DNA of 15,870 nucleotides from contig JACMIV010000158.1 of the NCBI GenBank assembly GCA_014380965.1, positions 1-15,870 on the forward strand, written 5' to 3'. The notes under the pieces are model-generated. The model had not been told where the DNA came from. It did not search any database and saw nothing but the letters and a program-made list of their open reading frames with translations. The translations under genes were made by a program, and so were the position numbers. Below are positions 1-7,649 of the stretch, piece after piece; position 1 is the stretch's first letter, and every line of letters starts with the position of its first letter. This DNA is from Rhizobiaceae bacterium. GTDB taxonomy: Bacteria > Pseudomonadota > Alphaproteobacteria > Rhizobiales > Rhizobiaceae.

Positions 1-703
1 GGTTCTCGTTGTTTGTGCCGTCGCGCTCGACGAGGTAGGGGATCGCGTCGAGCCTTAGCCCATCGACGCCCTTGTCGAGCCAAAAGTGCATGACGGAGAG
101 CACCTCCTCCAGCACCTTCGGATTGTCGAAGTTGAGGTCCGGCTGGTGCGAGTAGAACCGGTGCCAGAAATACTGCTTGGCCACCGGGTCGTACGTCCAG
201 TTCGACGTCTCGGTGTCGAGGAAGATGATGCGGGTGAGGTCGTAGCCCTTGTCGTCGTCGGCCCAGACGTAGAAGTCGCGCTCGGGCGAATCCTTCGGCG
301 CGGCGCGTGCCGCCTGGAACCAGGGATGTTGATCCGACGTGTGGTTTATGACGAGTTCGGTGATGATGCGAAGGCCCCGCTTGTGCGCCTCCGCCACCAG
401 TTCCTCGAAATCCTCCATCGTGCCGTAGGACGGATTGACGGAGCGATAGTCCGATATGTCGTAGCCGTCGTCGCGCAGCGGCGAGGGATAGAACGGCATG
501 ATCCAGAGCGCCGTGACGCCGAGCTGCTGCACATAGTCGAGATGCTGGATCAGCCCGCGGAAATCACCGATGCCGTCGTTGTTGGAATCGGCGAACGTCT
601 TCGGATGGAGCTGATAGATGATCGCGTCCTTGTACCAGTCCATGGCTTCGGGATCGGGTCCGGTCGTCGTGTCGGCGGGAGTGATGGTCACGTGTTCGGT
701 CAT
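1..703 (-). CDS. treS: Trehalose synthase / maltose glucosyltransferase (partial, 3' end outside window)
   Basis: TreS interconverts trehalose and maltose in the cytoplasm and supplies maltose to the GlgE alpha-glucan pathway. The first 234 residues are visible; the frame stays open to the left edge, so the C-terminal part is missing. The N-terminal half of a GH13 barrel is clear: an early [15 protein letters not shown] strand, [21 protein letters not shown] (residues about 70-90), [14 protein letters not shown], and [20 protein letters not shown] at the edge. Asp219 in RLDA sits at the position of the GH13 catalytic nucleophile. The residues after it match TreS better than other GH13 enzymes. 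The start at 703 gives the usual short N-terminus before the WY motif; the ribosome site is weak. It lies 148 bases downstream of glgE on the same strand and is probably co-transcribed. In related bacteria treS is often fused to a maltokinase and followed by glgB; neither can be seen here. Confidence 0.95.
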   Translation of the reverse strand, partial: MTEHVTITPADTTTGPDPEAMDWYKDAIIYQLHPKTFADSNNDGIGDFRGLIQHLDYVQQLGVTALWIMPFYPSPLRDDGYDISDYRSVNPSYGTMEDFEELVAEAHKRGLRIITELVINHTSDQHPWFQAARAAPKDSPERDFYVWADDDKGYDLTRIIFLDTETSNWTYDPVAKQYFWHRFYSHQPDLNFDNPKVLEEVLSVMHFWLDKGVDGLRLDAIPYLVERDGTNNEN

Positions 704-851
704 GTCGAGATCGCTTCTGGTTTTGGATCAGGCGGAGCGCAAAGCGCAGCGCGCCTTTCGTCAGGAGGCGGTGGAAACGGAAGCTTGCAAGGCAGCATTC
801 GTTCCGGGCAGGCCTAAGGGCGCAGTCTTCGTGCCCGATCCGTGCGCAGGG

Positions 852-2891
852 TCAGGTGCCGATGCGGAGCACGGCATAGGGCAGCGCCTCGGGGTCCAGC
901 CACCAATGCTGCATCTTCCCCGTCCACGTGAAACGATCGCCGTTGACAAGGTTCTCGACGGCCACCGACCCGTCGTCCGGCAGCCCGAGTTCCCAGAGCG
1001 GCACCTCGAAGTTCCCGCCTTGCGGCTTATGCGGATCGAGCGAGACGATGAAGAGCAGGAAGTTCGAGCCGTCCGGCGTGCGCTTGCCGTAATAGAGAAT
1101 GTTCTCGTTCCAGAAATTGTAAAAGGCGAGGTCGCGGAAGGATTTGAGCGCCGGTTCCGAGTTTCGGATGCGGTTGAAGAAGGCGATGTCGTCGCGGATG
1201 TTGCCCTCACGCTTCCAGTCGAAGGCGCGGATCTCGTATTTCTCGGAGTTGAGATACTCCTCCTTGCCCTGGACGGGGATGTATTCACACAGCTCGTAGC
1301 CGGAATAGACGCCGTAGTTCCCGCCGAGCGTCGCAGCGAGCGCCAGCCGGATCTGGAAGCCCGGTCGCCCCGATGTCTGGAGATAGCGCGGGTTGATGTC
1401 CGGCGTGTTGACGAAGAAGTTCGGGCGCATGTATTCACCGCATTCCTCTTGCGTCAATTCGGTCAGGTACTGCGTCAGCTCCGTCTTCGTGTTGCGCCAG
1501 GTGAAGTAGGAGTAAGACTGGTTGTAGCCGACCTTGGCGAGCCGCTTCATCGGCTTCGGCCGCGTGAAGGCCTCGGCGAGGAAGATAGCGCCGGGGTCGA
1601 CGCGCCGCACCTCCTCGATCATCCACTCCCAAAACGGAAACGGCTTGGTGTGCGGATTGTCGACCCGGAAGATACGCACGCCCTTCGAGATCCAGAACAA
1701 GACGATGTCGCGCAGTTCGTACCAGATCGAGGGCAACGCGCCGCGGTAGAAGTGGACGTTGACGATGTCCTCGTATTTCTTCGGCGGGTTCTCAGCGAAC
1801 TTGATCGTCCCGTCCGGCCGCCAGTCGAACCATTCCGGATGCGCCTTTATCCAGGGATGATCCGGCGAGCACTGGATGGCGAAGTCGATGGCGATCTCCA
1901 TTCCGTGCGCATGCGTCGCCTCGACGAGGCGCGCGAAATCCTCGAACGTCCCGAGTTCCGAATGGATCGCGGTATGCCCGCCATCCGGCGCGCCAATCGC
2001 GTAAGGGCTGCCCGGATCGTCGGGGCCCGGCGTCAGCGTGTTGTTCTTGCCCTTGCGGTTGGTCTTGCCGATCGGGTGGAGCGGCAGGAGGTAGAGCACA
2101 TCGAAGCCCATCTCCTTCACGTCAGGCAGACGCGCGATCACGTCGTCGAACGTCCCGTGACGCGTCACGTCGTTCGACTGCGAGCGCGGCATCAGCTCAT
2201 ACCAGGCGCTGAAGGCCGCGCGCTCGCGGTCGACCCAGACGGGCACCTCGGAATGGTAGCGCGTGAGATGAGTGCGGATGCCCGTCGCATCGAGCAGGCG
2301 GACGACGTCGCCATATTGAAGCAGCGCGTACTGTGCTTCCGCATCCCCCTTCGCGGCTGCCTTTTCCAGCAGTTGAACGAGCGATTTGAGGAGCTTCTGG
2401 TCGGCCTTGGTGCCGCGGCCAGATTCGAGCGCGGCCGTGACGAGCTGCCGGCCTTCGGTGAGTTCCAGCGAGATGTCGAGGCCGGCGGTCTTTTTCTTCT
2501 CCGCCTCGTAGCGCCACGTGGCGTAGAGGTCGCGCCATGCGATGATCGAGAAGCGATGCGGCCCTGGCGTATCGAACGCGATGTCCGCCGCCCAGCGGTC
2601 GTTGTCGACGTAGGAGAGCGGCGTCTCCCGCTCCTCGCCGCCGCCCGACGCGCCGTAGACCACGGCGGCGGCGTATTTCTCATGGCCGTCCCCGTAGATG
2701 TCCGCTTCGACGGTCAGGACTTCGCCCTCCGCGCGTTTCACCGCGAAGCGCCCGCCGTCGATCTCGGGCGAAACGCCTTCGATCACGAGACGCGATTTTG
2801 CCAAGGAATGGAGCCTTGCCTCGGACCTTTCGGCAGCGTCGTCCGCTGCAATTCGCTTCGTCTTGCGGGGTACTTCGATGGCAACGGCCAT
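852..2891 (-). CDS. glgE: Alpha-1,4-glucan:maltose-1-phosphate maltosyltransferase GlgE
   Basis: GlgE transfers maltose from maltose-1-phosphate to the non-reducing end of an alpha-1,4-glucan (GH13_3 type) in the cytoplasm. With the chosen start it has 679 residues, normal for the family. After a beta-rich N-terminal domain and a helical insert (about residues 150-200), the barrel begins near residue 228. IFRVDNPHTKPFPFWEW carries the presumed nucleophile Asp411 and IFLAEAFTRP the presumed acid/base Glu440; both stretches are GlgE hallmarks, as is GVYSGYELCEYIPV near residue 537. The frame stays open 34 codons further upstream, but the start at 2891 has a GGAAGG ribosome site 6 bases before it, and the extension looks non-coding. 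The FAH gene ends 176 bases upstream on the same strand, leaving room for a promoter. treS follows, which fits the trehalose, maltose, maltose-1-phosphate, glucan route. The maltokinase step and the branching enzyme are not visible. Confidence 0.96.
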   Translation of the reverse strand: MAVAIEVPRKTKRIAADDAAERSEARLHSLAKSRLVIEGVSPEIDGGRFAVKRAEGEVLTVEADIYGDGHEKYAAAVVYGASGGGEERETPLSYVDNDRWAADIAFDTPGPHRFSIIAWRDLYATWRYEAEKKKTAGLDISLELTEGRQLVTAALESGRGTKADQKLLKSLVQLLEKAAAKGDAEAQYALLQYGDVVRLLDATGIRTHLTRYHSEVPVWVDRERAAFSAWYELMPRSQSNDVTRHGTFDDVIARLPDVKEMGFDVLYLLPLHPIGKTNRKGKNNTLTPGPDDPGSPYAIGAPDGGHTAIHSELGTFEDFARLVEATHAHGMEIAIDFAIQCSPDHPWIKAHPEWFDWRPDGTIKFAENPPKKYEDIVNVHFYRGALPSIWYELRDIVLFWISKGVRIFRVDNPHTKPFPFWEWMIEEVRRVDPGAIFLAEAFTRPKPMKRLAKVGYNQSYSYFTWRNTKTELTQYLTELTQEECGEYMRPNFFVNTPDINPRYLQTSGRPGFQIRLALAATLGGNYGVYSGYELCEYIPVQGKEEYLNSEKYEIRAFDWKREGNIRDDIAFFNRIRNSEPALKSFRDLAFYNFWNENILYYGKRTPDGSNFLLFIVSLDPHKPQGGNFEVPLWELGLPDDGSVAVENLVNGDRFTWTGKMQHWWLDPEALPYAVLRIGT

Positions 2892-2897
2892 GACGGA

Positions 2898-2903
2898 CCT
2901 TCC
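2898..2903 (-). promoter_or_regulatory. Ribosome binding site that sets the glgE start
   Basis: On the minus strand this reads GGAAGG, 6 bases before the ATG at 2891-2889. No comparable site precedes the earlier in-frame start 34 codons upstream, so it supports the shorter 679-residue protein. Confidence 0.65.
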
Positions 2904-3067
2904 AAGCTGGGAGATGAGAAGACGGGGAGGCGATCGGCTGGCGAGGGGCATGCCCTCGGAGCATCCAGTGCGCTGCGATATCGTCAGCAACAACCGGCGA
3001 GCCGGCGAGGAGTTGCGCGCCGGGCACCCTTATTTCGGCCTCGGCTCTCGGGACGAACGAACCGGGC

Positions 3068-3916
3068 TCAGCCCGCAAAGGCCTTCCCCGTCTGGCGCTG
3101 TTCGCCGAGATGGGTGCCGCCGAGCGCGATGATGTCGCCAGGCCGGAGCCAGCGCGGCGGCGTCATCGCCGCACCCACTCCCGGCGGCGTGCCGGTCGTG
3201 ATCACGTCGCCGGGCTGGAGCGCGACGAATTCCGAGATGTAGGAGACGAGCGTCTTCACGGGGAAGATCATCGTCGCGGTCGAACCCGTCTGCATCCGCT
3301 GGCCGGCGACGTCGAGCCACAGATCGATCGCCTGCGGATCGGGGATCGCGTCGCTCGTCACGAGCCAGGGGCCGAGCGGGCCGAAGGTCGGGGCGCTCTT
3401 GCCCTTCATCCACTGGCCGCCGCGATCCTTCTGCCACTCCCGCTCGGACACGTCGTTGCAGAGGCAATAGCCGGCGACGTGATCGAGAGCCTCCTCCTCC
3501 GAGACGTTGTGGGCGACCTCGCCGATGACGATGGCGATCTCGACCTCCCAGTCGAGCGACTTCGAACGCTTGGGGATGATCACGTCGTCATGCGGTCCGA
3601 CGATCGACGAGGTCGCCTTGTTGAAGAGGATCGGCTCCTTCGGGATCGGTGCGCCGGTCTCGGCGGCATGATCGGCATAGTTCAGCCCGACCGCAATGAA
3701 GTTTCCGACGTTTCCGACCGGGGACCCGAGCCGGCGCGAGGGGTCGGCCTTCGGCAGGCTCTTCGGGTCGAGCCGCGCGATCCGCGCAAGGCCCGCGCGC
3801 GACAGGTGCTGGCCGGCAATATCGTCGATCTCGCCAGAAAGGTCCCGAAGCACGTGCTCCGCATCGATCAGTCCCGGCTTTTCCTGTCCCGCGTCGCCAA
3901 ATCTCACCAACCGCAT
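3068..3916 (-). CDS. Fumarylacetoacetate hydrolase (FAH) family protein
   Basis: A 282-residue metal-dependent enzyme of the FAH family, whose members hydrolyse, decarboxylate or isomerise small oxo- or diketo-acids in the cytoplasm. The N-terminal block MRLVRFGDAGQEKPGLID is typical of the approximately 280-residue subgroup. IAVGLNYADHAAETG (75-89), NKATSSIVGPHDDV (99-112), DWEVEIAIVIG (122-132), CNDVSERE (153-160) and TGTPPGVG (241-248) follow in the family order. Glu124, Glu126 and Asp155 are the expected divalent-metal ligands. Relatives are variously annotated as 2,4-diketo-3-deoxy-L-fuconate hydrolase, 2-hydroxyhepta-2,4-diene-1,7-dioate isomerase or ureidoglycolate lyase, and sequence alone does not decide. 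The last label is tempting beside purine genes, but the gene is divergent from luxR and not in the purine operon. The start at 3916 is chosen because AAGGAG lies 6 bases upstream; the frame runs open 84 more codons without a convincing start. Confidence 0.93.
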   Translation of the reverse strand: MRLVRFGDAGQEKPGLIDAEHVLRDLSGEIDDIAGQHLSRAGLARIARLDPKSLPKADPSRRLGSPVGNVGNFIAVGLNYADHAAETGAPIPKEPILFNKATSSIVGPHDDVIIPKRSKSLDWEVEIAIVIGEVAHNVSEEEALDHVAGYCLCNDVSEREWQKDRGGQWMKGKSAPTFGPLGPWLVTSDAIPDPQAIDLWLDVAGQRMQTGSTATMIFPVKTLVSYISEFVALQPGDVITTGTPPGVGAAMTPPRWLRPGDIIALGGTHLGEQRQTGKAFAG

Positions 3917-3922
3917 TTCGAT

Positions 3923-3928
3923 CTCCTT
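3923..3928 (-). promoter_or_regulatory. Ribosome binding site that sets the FAH-family start
   Basis: The minus strand reads AAGGAG, followed by six bases and then the ATG at 3916-3914. It is a near-ideal Shine-Dalgarno sequence and fixes the start, although the frame is open for 84 codons further upstream. Confidence 0.8.
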
Positions 3929-4118
3929 CACCGCGTCTTCCGCAAGGGACGGCGTCGCGTTCGACGCTCGTTCGATGGACGTGACATAGACCCGGCGGCC
4001 GAAATGTCGCGGACGTCGCATGAAATTGGCGATGACCCGTGCCGGATATCGCGCGCCGAGCGGCGTCGAGACAAGGAAACGGTGGAGCGGGGCATCTTCC
4101 GCCCATCCCATTTCTAGT

Positions 4119-4134
4119 CCCTCAAAAATGAGGG
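4119..4134. promoter_or_regulatory. Short inverted repeat, possible operator or leader hairpin
   Basis: CCCTCA and TGAGGG are separated by AAAA, a perfect 6-bp dyad. It lies 117 bases before the luxR-type GTG start and about 200 bases before the FAH-family ATG. It could be a binding site for the adjacent LuxR-type protein, or a hairpin in the FAH-gene leader if the proposed promoter is right. Only the symmetry is observed. Confidence 0.3.
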
Positions 4135-4145
4135 GTCGGCGGCAA

Positions 4146-4176
4146 GTCATACGCAAGCCGGCTTCCATAAGGTCAA
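4146..4176 (-). promoter_or_regulatory. Possible promoter for the FAH-family gene
   Basis: On the minus strand TTGACC (4176-4171) and TATGAC (4151-4146) are separated by 19 bases, slightly long for a housekeeping promoter. A start near 4139 would give a leader of about 220 bases. This is pattern matching only. Confidence 0.25.
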
Positions 4177-4251
4177 TGAAGCCTTACCACGGCATCTAGA
4201 ATATCCCTTCCCGGCGACGGGCTTCGATCGCCAGACGAAATCAGGTGCGGC

Positions 4252-5010
4252 GTGACGACCACCAGAGCTCAAAAGCAGACCGACGAAGCTGGGATGCTTC
4301 ATCACCCGCAGGTGGCGCACGCTATCGATCCGGTCGAGCTACTCGCGTCGACGGGTCCGCGCGTCGACGACGGCGAGTTTGCGCTGCTCGGCGAGGTGCA
4401 GACGCTCTATCACGCCAAACGCGCCTTGAAGCGGATCTGCGAGGCCAACGGCCTCTCGGCCTTCGCCCTCCTCCGGCTGAAGACCGACGGGCCGATGCTG
4501 TCGATCGAGATGGTGACGTCGAGCTGGCCGGAAGGCTTGCCGGAGCGCCTGAAGGTGATGGCCGACCAGGACCTTCGCTTCCGCACCCGCCTGCTCGACG
4601 GGGTCGTGCCCTTCCATGTCGACCTCGGGACGAATGCCGACGGGTTGGCGGCGGCGGCGATCTGCCTCCCCGTCTTCTGCGAACGGGCCCGCGGTGCGGT
4701 GCTCTTCGAGCTCCTTGGCGACCTCCCGAGCGAAGCCGCCTTCCGCCAGATCCACCTCTACGCCCTCTACCTCTTCGCCAATCTCACCGCGCTGATGAAG
4801 CCGCGCTCCGCCTTGACACCACTCGCCCCAAGGGAGACGGAATGCCTGCGCTGGAGCGCTGCAGGCAAGACCTCGTCGGAGATCGCCGGCATCATCGGCG
4901 TCTCGGAGAACACGGTGAACTCCTACCTCTCCTCGGCCGCCCAGAAGATGAATGCGGTGAACCGCGTACAGACGGTCGCGCAGGCGATCCGGCTCGGCCT
5001 ATTGAGCTGA
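4252..5010 (+). CDS. LuxR-family transcriptional regulator
   Basis: A 252-residue protein with the two-part layout of quorum-sensing type LuxR proteins. The C-terminal LuxR helix-turn-helix (about 188-252) is clear: LAPRETECLRWSAAGKTSSEIA, then GVSENTVNSYL, and NAVNRVQTVAQAIRLGLL at the end, much like rhizobial CinR/VjbR-type domains. The N-terminal 185 residues fit the length of an autoinducer-binding domain but are weakly conserved. Around 92-115 I do not see the usual W-x3-Y and Asp-Pro residues that contact acyl-homoserine lactone, so it may be a LuxR solo with another ligand or none. No luxI-type synthase is present. The GTG start at 4252 has a poor ribosome site; an ATG at residue 15 (4294) is an alternative. 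It is the only plus-strand gene in the window. Its 3' end overlaps the convergent guaD end by 12 bases, and it diverges from the FAH-family gene. Targets are unknown. Confidence 0.9.
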   Translation: MTTTRAQKQTDEAGMLHHPQVAHAIDPVELLASTGPRVDDGEFALLGEVQTLYHAKRALKRICEANGLSAFALLRLKTDGPMLSIEMVTSSWPEGLPERLKVMADQDLRFRTRLLDGVVPFHVDLGTNADGLAAAAICLPVFCERARGAVLFELLGDLPSEAAFRQIHLYALYLFANLTALMKPRSALTPLAPRETECLRWSAAGKTSSEIAGIIGVSENTVNSYLSSAAQKMNAVNRVQTVAQAIRLGLLS

Positions 5011-6411
5011 GCCCCCGCCGCCCGGGCGCTCGGCCGGCATGTCCGCGACGAGCCCCCGCGACATCGGCCGCGGCTCCAGAGGTTGCCCCGAAAAGCCTTG
5101 GCGGTCGTGGACCTTCCGGCCCCCCGCATAGGTCGCGACGACCGCGCGGTCGTCGCCCATCGTCATGAGGACGAAGAGCTCCTCGGCCAACGTCCCGCAC
5201 CGCTCCATCCGCCGGCGCAGCGCCGGCGTTGCATGACTGTCGAGCACGACCATGTCGGCCTCGTATCCCGAGGCCAGACGTCCGATACGATCGTCCAGCC
5301 CGAGCGCTGCGGCATTGCCCGCCGTCATCATGTGGAACGCGTCGATGCCGGTCAGCGTCTGTCCGGAGAGAGCCAGCACCTTGTAGGCCTCCGCCGCCGT
5401 CGTCAGCATCGAATAGCTCGTCCCACCGCCGATGTCGGTCGCAAGCCCCACCTTGATCCCGGCGCCGCGAATGGCCGCGAGATCGAAAAGGCCGGAGCCG
5501 AGAAAGAGATTGGACGTCGGGCAGAAGATCGCCGAGGCGCCGTTGTCCGACAGTGCCGTGCGCTCACGCTCGGACAGGTGGATGCAATGGCCGAACAGCG
5601 CCTTCTCGCGCACGAGGCCGTACCGCTCGTAGACCTCGGTATAGTCCTTCGACCAGGGGAAGAGCTGCCGCACGAAAGCGATCTCGACGAGATTTTCGGA
5701 AAGATGCGTCTGGATGTGGAGGTCGGGATATTCCGCAGCCAGAACGCCCGTCGCAGTCAGTTGCGCTTCGCTGGAGGTCGGCGCGAAGCGTGGCGAGAGC
5801 GCATAGGAGAGCCGGCCCTTGCCGTGCCAGCGCGCGATCAGCGCCTTCGACTGTTCGTAGCCGGTCTCGGCGGTGTCGAGCAGGGCCTCCGGAGCGTTGC
5901 GGTCCATCATCACCTTGCCGGCGATCATCCGAAGCCCGCGCCGGTGCGCCTCGGAAAAGAAGGCGTCGACGCTGATCGCGTGGCTCGTGCAGAACACCGA
6001 GGCCGTCGTCGTGCCGACGCGCAGGAGCTCGTCGACGAGGAACACCGACGCTTCTGCCGCGACCTCGGGATCGCCGTAGCGGCTCTCCTCGGGAAAGGTG
6101 TAACTCGCCAGCCACTCCATGAGCTCGGCGCCGTAGGACCCGATGACCTGCGTCTGCGGCATGTGGAGATGCGGATCGATGAAGCCGGGCATCAGAAGAT
6201 GCGGCCGGTGGTCGACGATGCGGATGTCCGCGGACAGCCCCGGCAGAATGGCCTCCGCCTCGCCGACGGCGGTGATGACGCCGCCCTCGACGAGCACGAT
6301 CCCGTCCTCGATGAAGCGCACGGCCTCGGGTTCGATGGCAGGTTCCCCGTCGAAGGAGACGAGCCGCGCGCGCAGCGCAAGGGTTCCTGGCTTGGCGTCG
6401 GAAAGGATCAT
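4999..6411 (-). CDS. guaD: Guanine deaminase
   Basis: GuaD hydrolyses guanine to xanthine and ammonia, feeding xanthine dehydrogenase. The 470-residue protein is an amidohydrolase-superfamily barrel of usual length. PGFIDPHLHMPQTQVIG carries metal-binding His81 and His83. QTHLSEN has His236 and Glu239, GHCIHLSERE has His275, and ATDIGGGTSYSML has Asp326. The PQTQ stretch after HxH and the GGGTSYSM block point to guanine deaminase rather than a generic chlorohydrolase. The start at 6411 gives an ATGA junction: its ATG overlaps the puuD TGA by 4 bases, implying translational coupling. An open in-frame extension 72 codons upstream lies inside puuD and is not credible. The last bases overlap the convergent LuxR-type gene by 12 bases, and no terminator is apparent there. 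Residues 455-470 are a loose proline/glycine-rich tail. Confidence 0.95.
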   Translation of the reverse strand: MILSDAKPGTLALRARLVSFDGEPAIEPEAVRFIEDGIVLVEGGVITAVGEAEAILPGLSADIRIVDHRPHLLMPGFIDPHLHMPQTQVIGSYGAELMEWLASYTFPEESRYGDPEVAAEASVFLVDELLRVGTTTASVFCTSHAISVDAFFSEAHRRGLRMIAGKVMMDRNAPEALLDTAETGYEQSKALIARWHGKGRLSYALSPRFAPTSSEAQLTATGVLAAEYPDLHIQTHLSENLVEIAFVRQLFPWSKDYTEVYERYGLVREKALFGHCIHLSERERTALSDNGASAIFCPTSNLFLGSGLFDLAAIRGAGIKVGLATDIGGGTSYSMLTTAAEAYKVLALSGQTLTGIDAFHMMTAGNAAALGLDDRIGRLASGYEADMVVLDSHATPALRRRMERCGTLAEELFVLMTMGDDRAVVATYAGGRKVHDRQGFSGQPLEPRPMSRGLVADMPAERPGGGGSAQ

Positions 6412-7649
6412 GGGCCGTTGTGTCCATCGCCCGACCGAATCCAGGCGGAGAGAAGGCGGCGCTCCTCGGGTTCGAGGCCGGTGATGTTCCCGGGCGGCAT
6501 CGCGTGGCTGCGCACAGACTGCACGTCGATCAAGGAGGCATTGTGGACGATGTCGTCGGCGGTCTCGAGCAGAATCGCCTTCGGCGCCGTGGCGAGGCCC
6601 GGCCAGAGCGGCTCGCGCGCGTGGCACATGGAGCAGCGTGACTGAACGATCGCCTCCGCTTCCGTGAAGTGGATCGAGCGCGACAGCGCCACTTCCGGGT
6701 CCTTCGTCCAGCGGCGCGCCGCCGCCTCATCCGGTTCCGCGCGCCAGCCGGGAGCCCCGGACAACGTGATCACCGCGACGAAGAGGACGCCCGCGACCGC
6801 CCAGCACCACCACAGCGTCTCGCCGGTGCGGTGATGGGTGTTGAAGAAGTGCCGGATCACCGCGCCCATCAGGAGCACGAGCCCTGCGATGGCCCAGTTC
6901 CACTCGGTCGCGAAAGCGAGCGGATAATGGTTGGAGAGCATCAGGAAGATGACGGGCAGCGTCAGATAGTTGTTGTGGAGCGATCGCTGCTTGGCCTCTG
7001 CGCCGAGATGGGACGCCGGCGTCCGGCCTGCCTTGAGGTCCGCGACGACGATCGTCTGGTTCGGGATGATGAGGAGGAAGACGTTGGCCGTCATGATCGT
7101 CGCGATCATCGCGCCGGTGTGCAGCATCGCGCCGCGTCCGGAGAAGACCTGCGAGAACAGGAAGCTCGCGACGACGACGTACACGAAGAGCGCGGCGAGC
7201 AGCGCGGTGTCGTTCTTTCGCAGCGGCGACTTGCAGAGGAAATCGTAGACGACCCAGCCGAGCGCCAGTCCCCCGATGCCGATCGCCGACGCGCCCCAGA
7301 CCGGAAGGTCCGCCTTGGCAGGGTCGATCAGGTAGAGTTCCGCGCCGAGATAGTAGACGAGAAAGAGCAGCGCCGCGCCCGAGAGCCAGGTGGCGTAGCT
7401 CTCCCATTTGAACCACGTGAGATCCTCCGGCATGTCGGGCGGGGCGACCATGTACTTCTGCACGTGGTAGAACCCGCCCCCATGCACCTGCCACGCCTCC
7501 CCGCCGACGCCCTGCGGCAGCACGCGGGATTTGCGAAGGCCGAGGTCGAGCGCGATGAAATAGAAGGACGAGCCGATCCAGGCCATGGCGGTGACGACAT
7601 GGAGCCAGCGGACGGCGAAGGAGAGCCATTCGAGAAAGTAGGTGCCCAT
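6408..7649 (-). CDS. puuD: Membrane urate oxidase (urate hydroxylase) with cytochrome c domain
   Basis: PuuD oxidises urate to 5-hydroxyisourate at the inner membrane. The family passes electrons to a c-type heme instead of making hydrogen peroxide as soluble uricase does. The 413 residues show an N-terminal membrane domain of about eight hydrophobic segments (roughly 9-31, 88-106, 117-137, 149-169, 173-196, 228-242, 250-266, 279-297). This is followed by a cytochrome c domain with the heme-attachment motif CSMCH (339-343) and a likely axial Met384 in SHAMPPGN. Conserved PuuD blocks include WLHVVTAMAWIGSSFYF, HGGGFYHVQKY and NHYPLAF. Heme attachment needs export of the C-terminal domain to the periplasm. 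The start at 7649 is the natural N-terminus with a modest AAGG site. guaD follows with a 4-base overlap. Upstream is a 303-base gap with a palindromic repeat, so it may have its own promoter; none was recognised. Confidence 0.96.
   Translation of the reverse strand: MGTYFLEWLSFAVRWLHVVTAMAWIGSSFYFIALDLGLRKSRVLPQGVGGEAWQVHGGGFYHVQKYMVAPPDMPEDLTWFKWESYATWLSGAALLFLVYYLGAELYLIDPAKADLPVWGASAIGIGGLALGWVVYDFLCKSPLRKNDTALLAALFVYVVVASFLFSQVFSGRGAMLHTGAMIATIMTANVFLLIIPNQTIVVADLKAGRTPASHLGAEAKQRSLHNNYLTLPVIFLMLSNHYPLAFATEWNWAIAGLVLLMGAVIRHFFNTHHRTGETLWWCWAVAGVLFVAVITLSGAPGWRAEPDEAAARRWTKDPEVALSRSIHFTEAEAIVQSRCSMCHAREPLWPGLATAPKAILLETADDIVHNASLIDVQSVRSHAMPPGNITGLEPEERRLLSAWIRSGDGHNGP

Larger units (their letters stand above)
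3917..4251. other. Divergent intergenic region between the FAH-family gene and luxR-type gene
   Basis: This 335-base gap separates the divergent starts. It holds the ribosome site of the FAH-family gene, a 6-bp dyad with an AAAA loop (4119-4134), a 10-bp perfect palindrome AAGCCGGCTT (4155-4164), and a 5-bp inverted repeat TAAGG/CCTTA with a 9-base spacer (4168-4186). A possible minus-strand promoter lies at 4146-4176. The minus-strand frame of the FAH gene remains open through most of the gap, but the translated extension resembles nothing I recognise. Confidence 0.6.

Noticed and set aside
741..758. Hairpin AAAGCGCAGCGCGCCTTT between glgE and treS as a terminator
   Set aside because: The stem is short and bulged with no T-run. 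The 148-base gap otherwise shows nothing convincing.
618..3242. 874-codon open frame on the plus strand opposite glgE
   Set aside because: It is antisense to a clearly recognisable glgE, rich in Arg, Asp and Val as expected of GC-rich shadow frames, and shows no domain. It also crosses the glgE start and the downstream gap.
3917..4168. 84-codon N-terminal extension of the FAH-family frame
   Set aside because: The family begins at MRLVRFG, a near-ideal ribosome site precedes that codon, and the extension resembles no known domain.
6412..6627. 72-codon N-terminal extension of guaD inside puuD
   Set aside because: It overlaps the cytochrome domain of puuD out of frame, is Arg-rich, and the ATGA junction gives a better start.
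5083..6645. 520-codon plus-strand open frame opposite guaD
   Set aside because: It mirrors the guanine deaminase frame, with Arg/His/Asp-rich composition and no recognisable motif.
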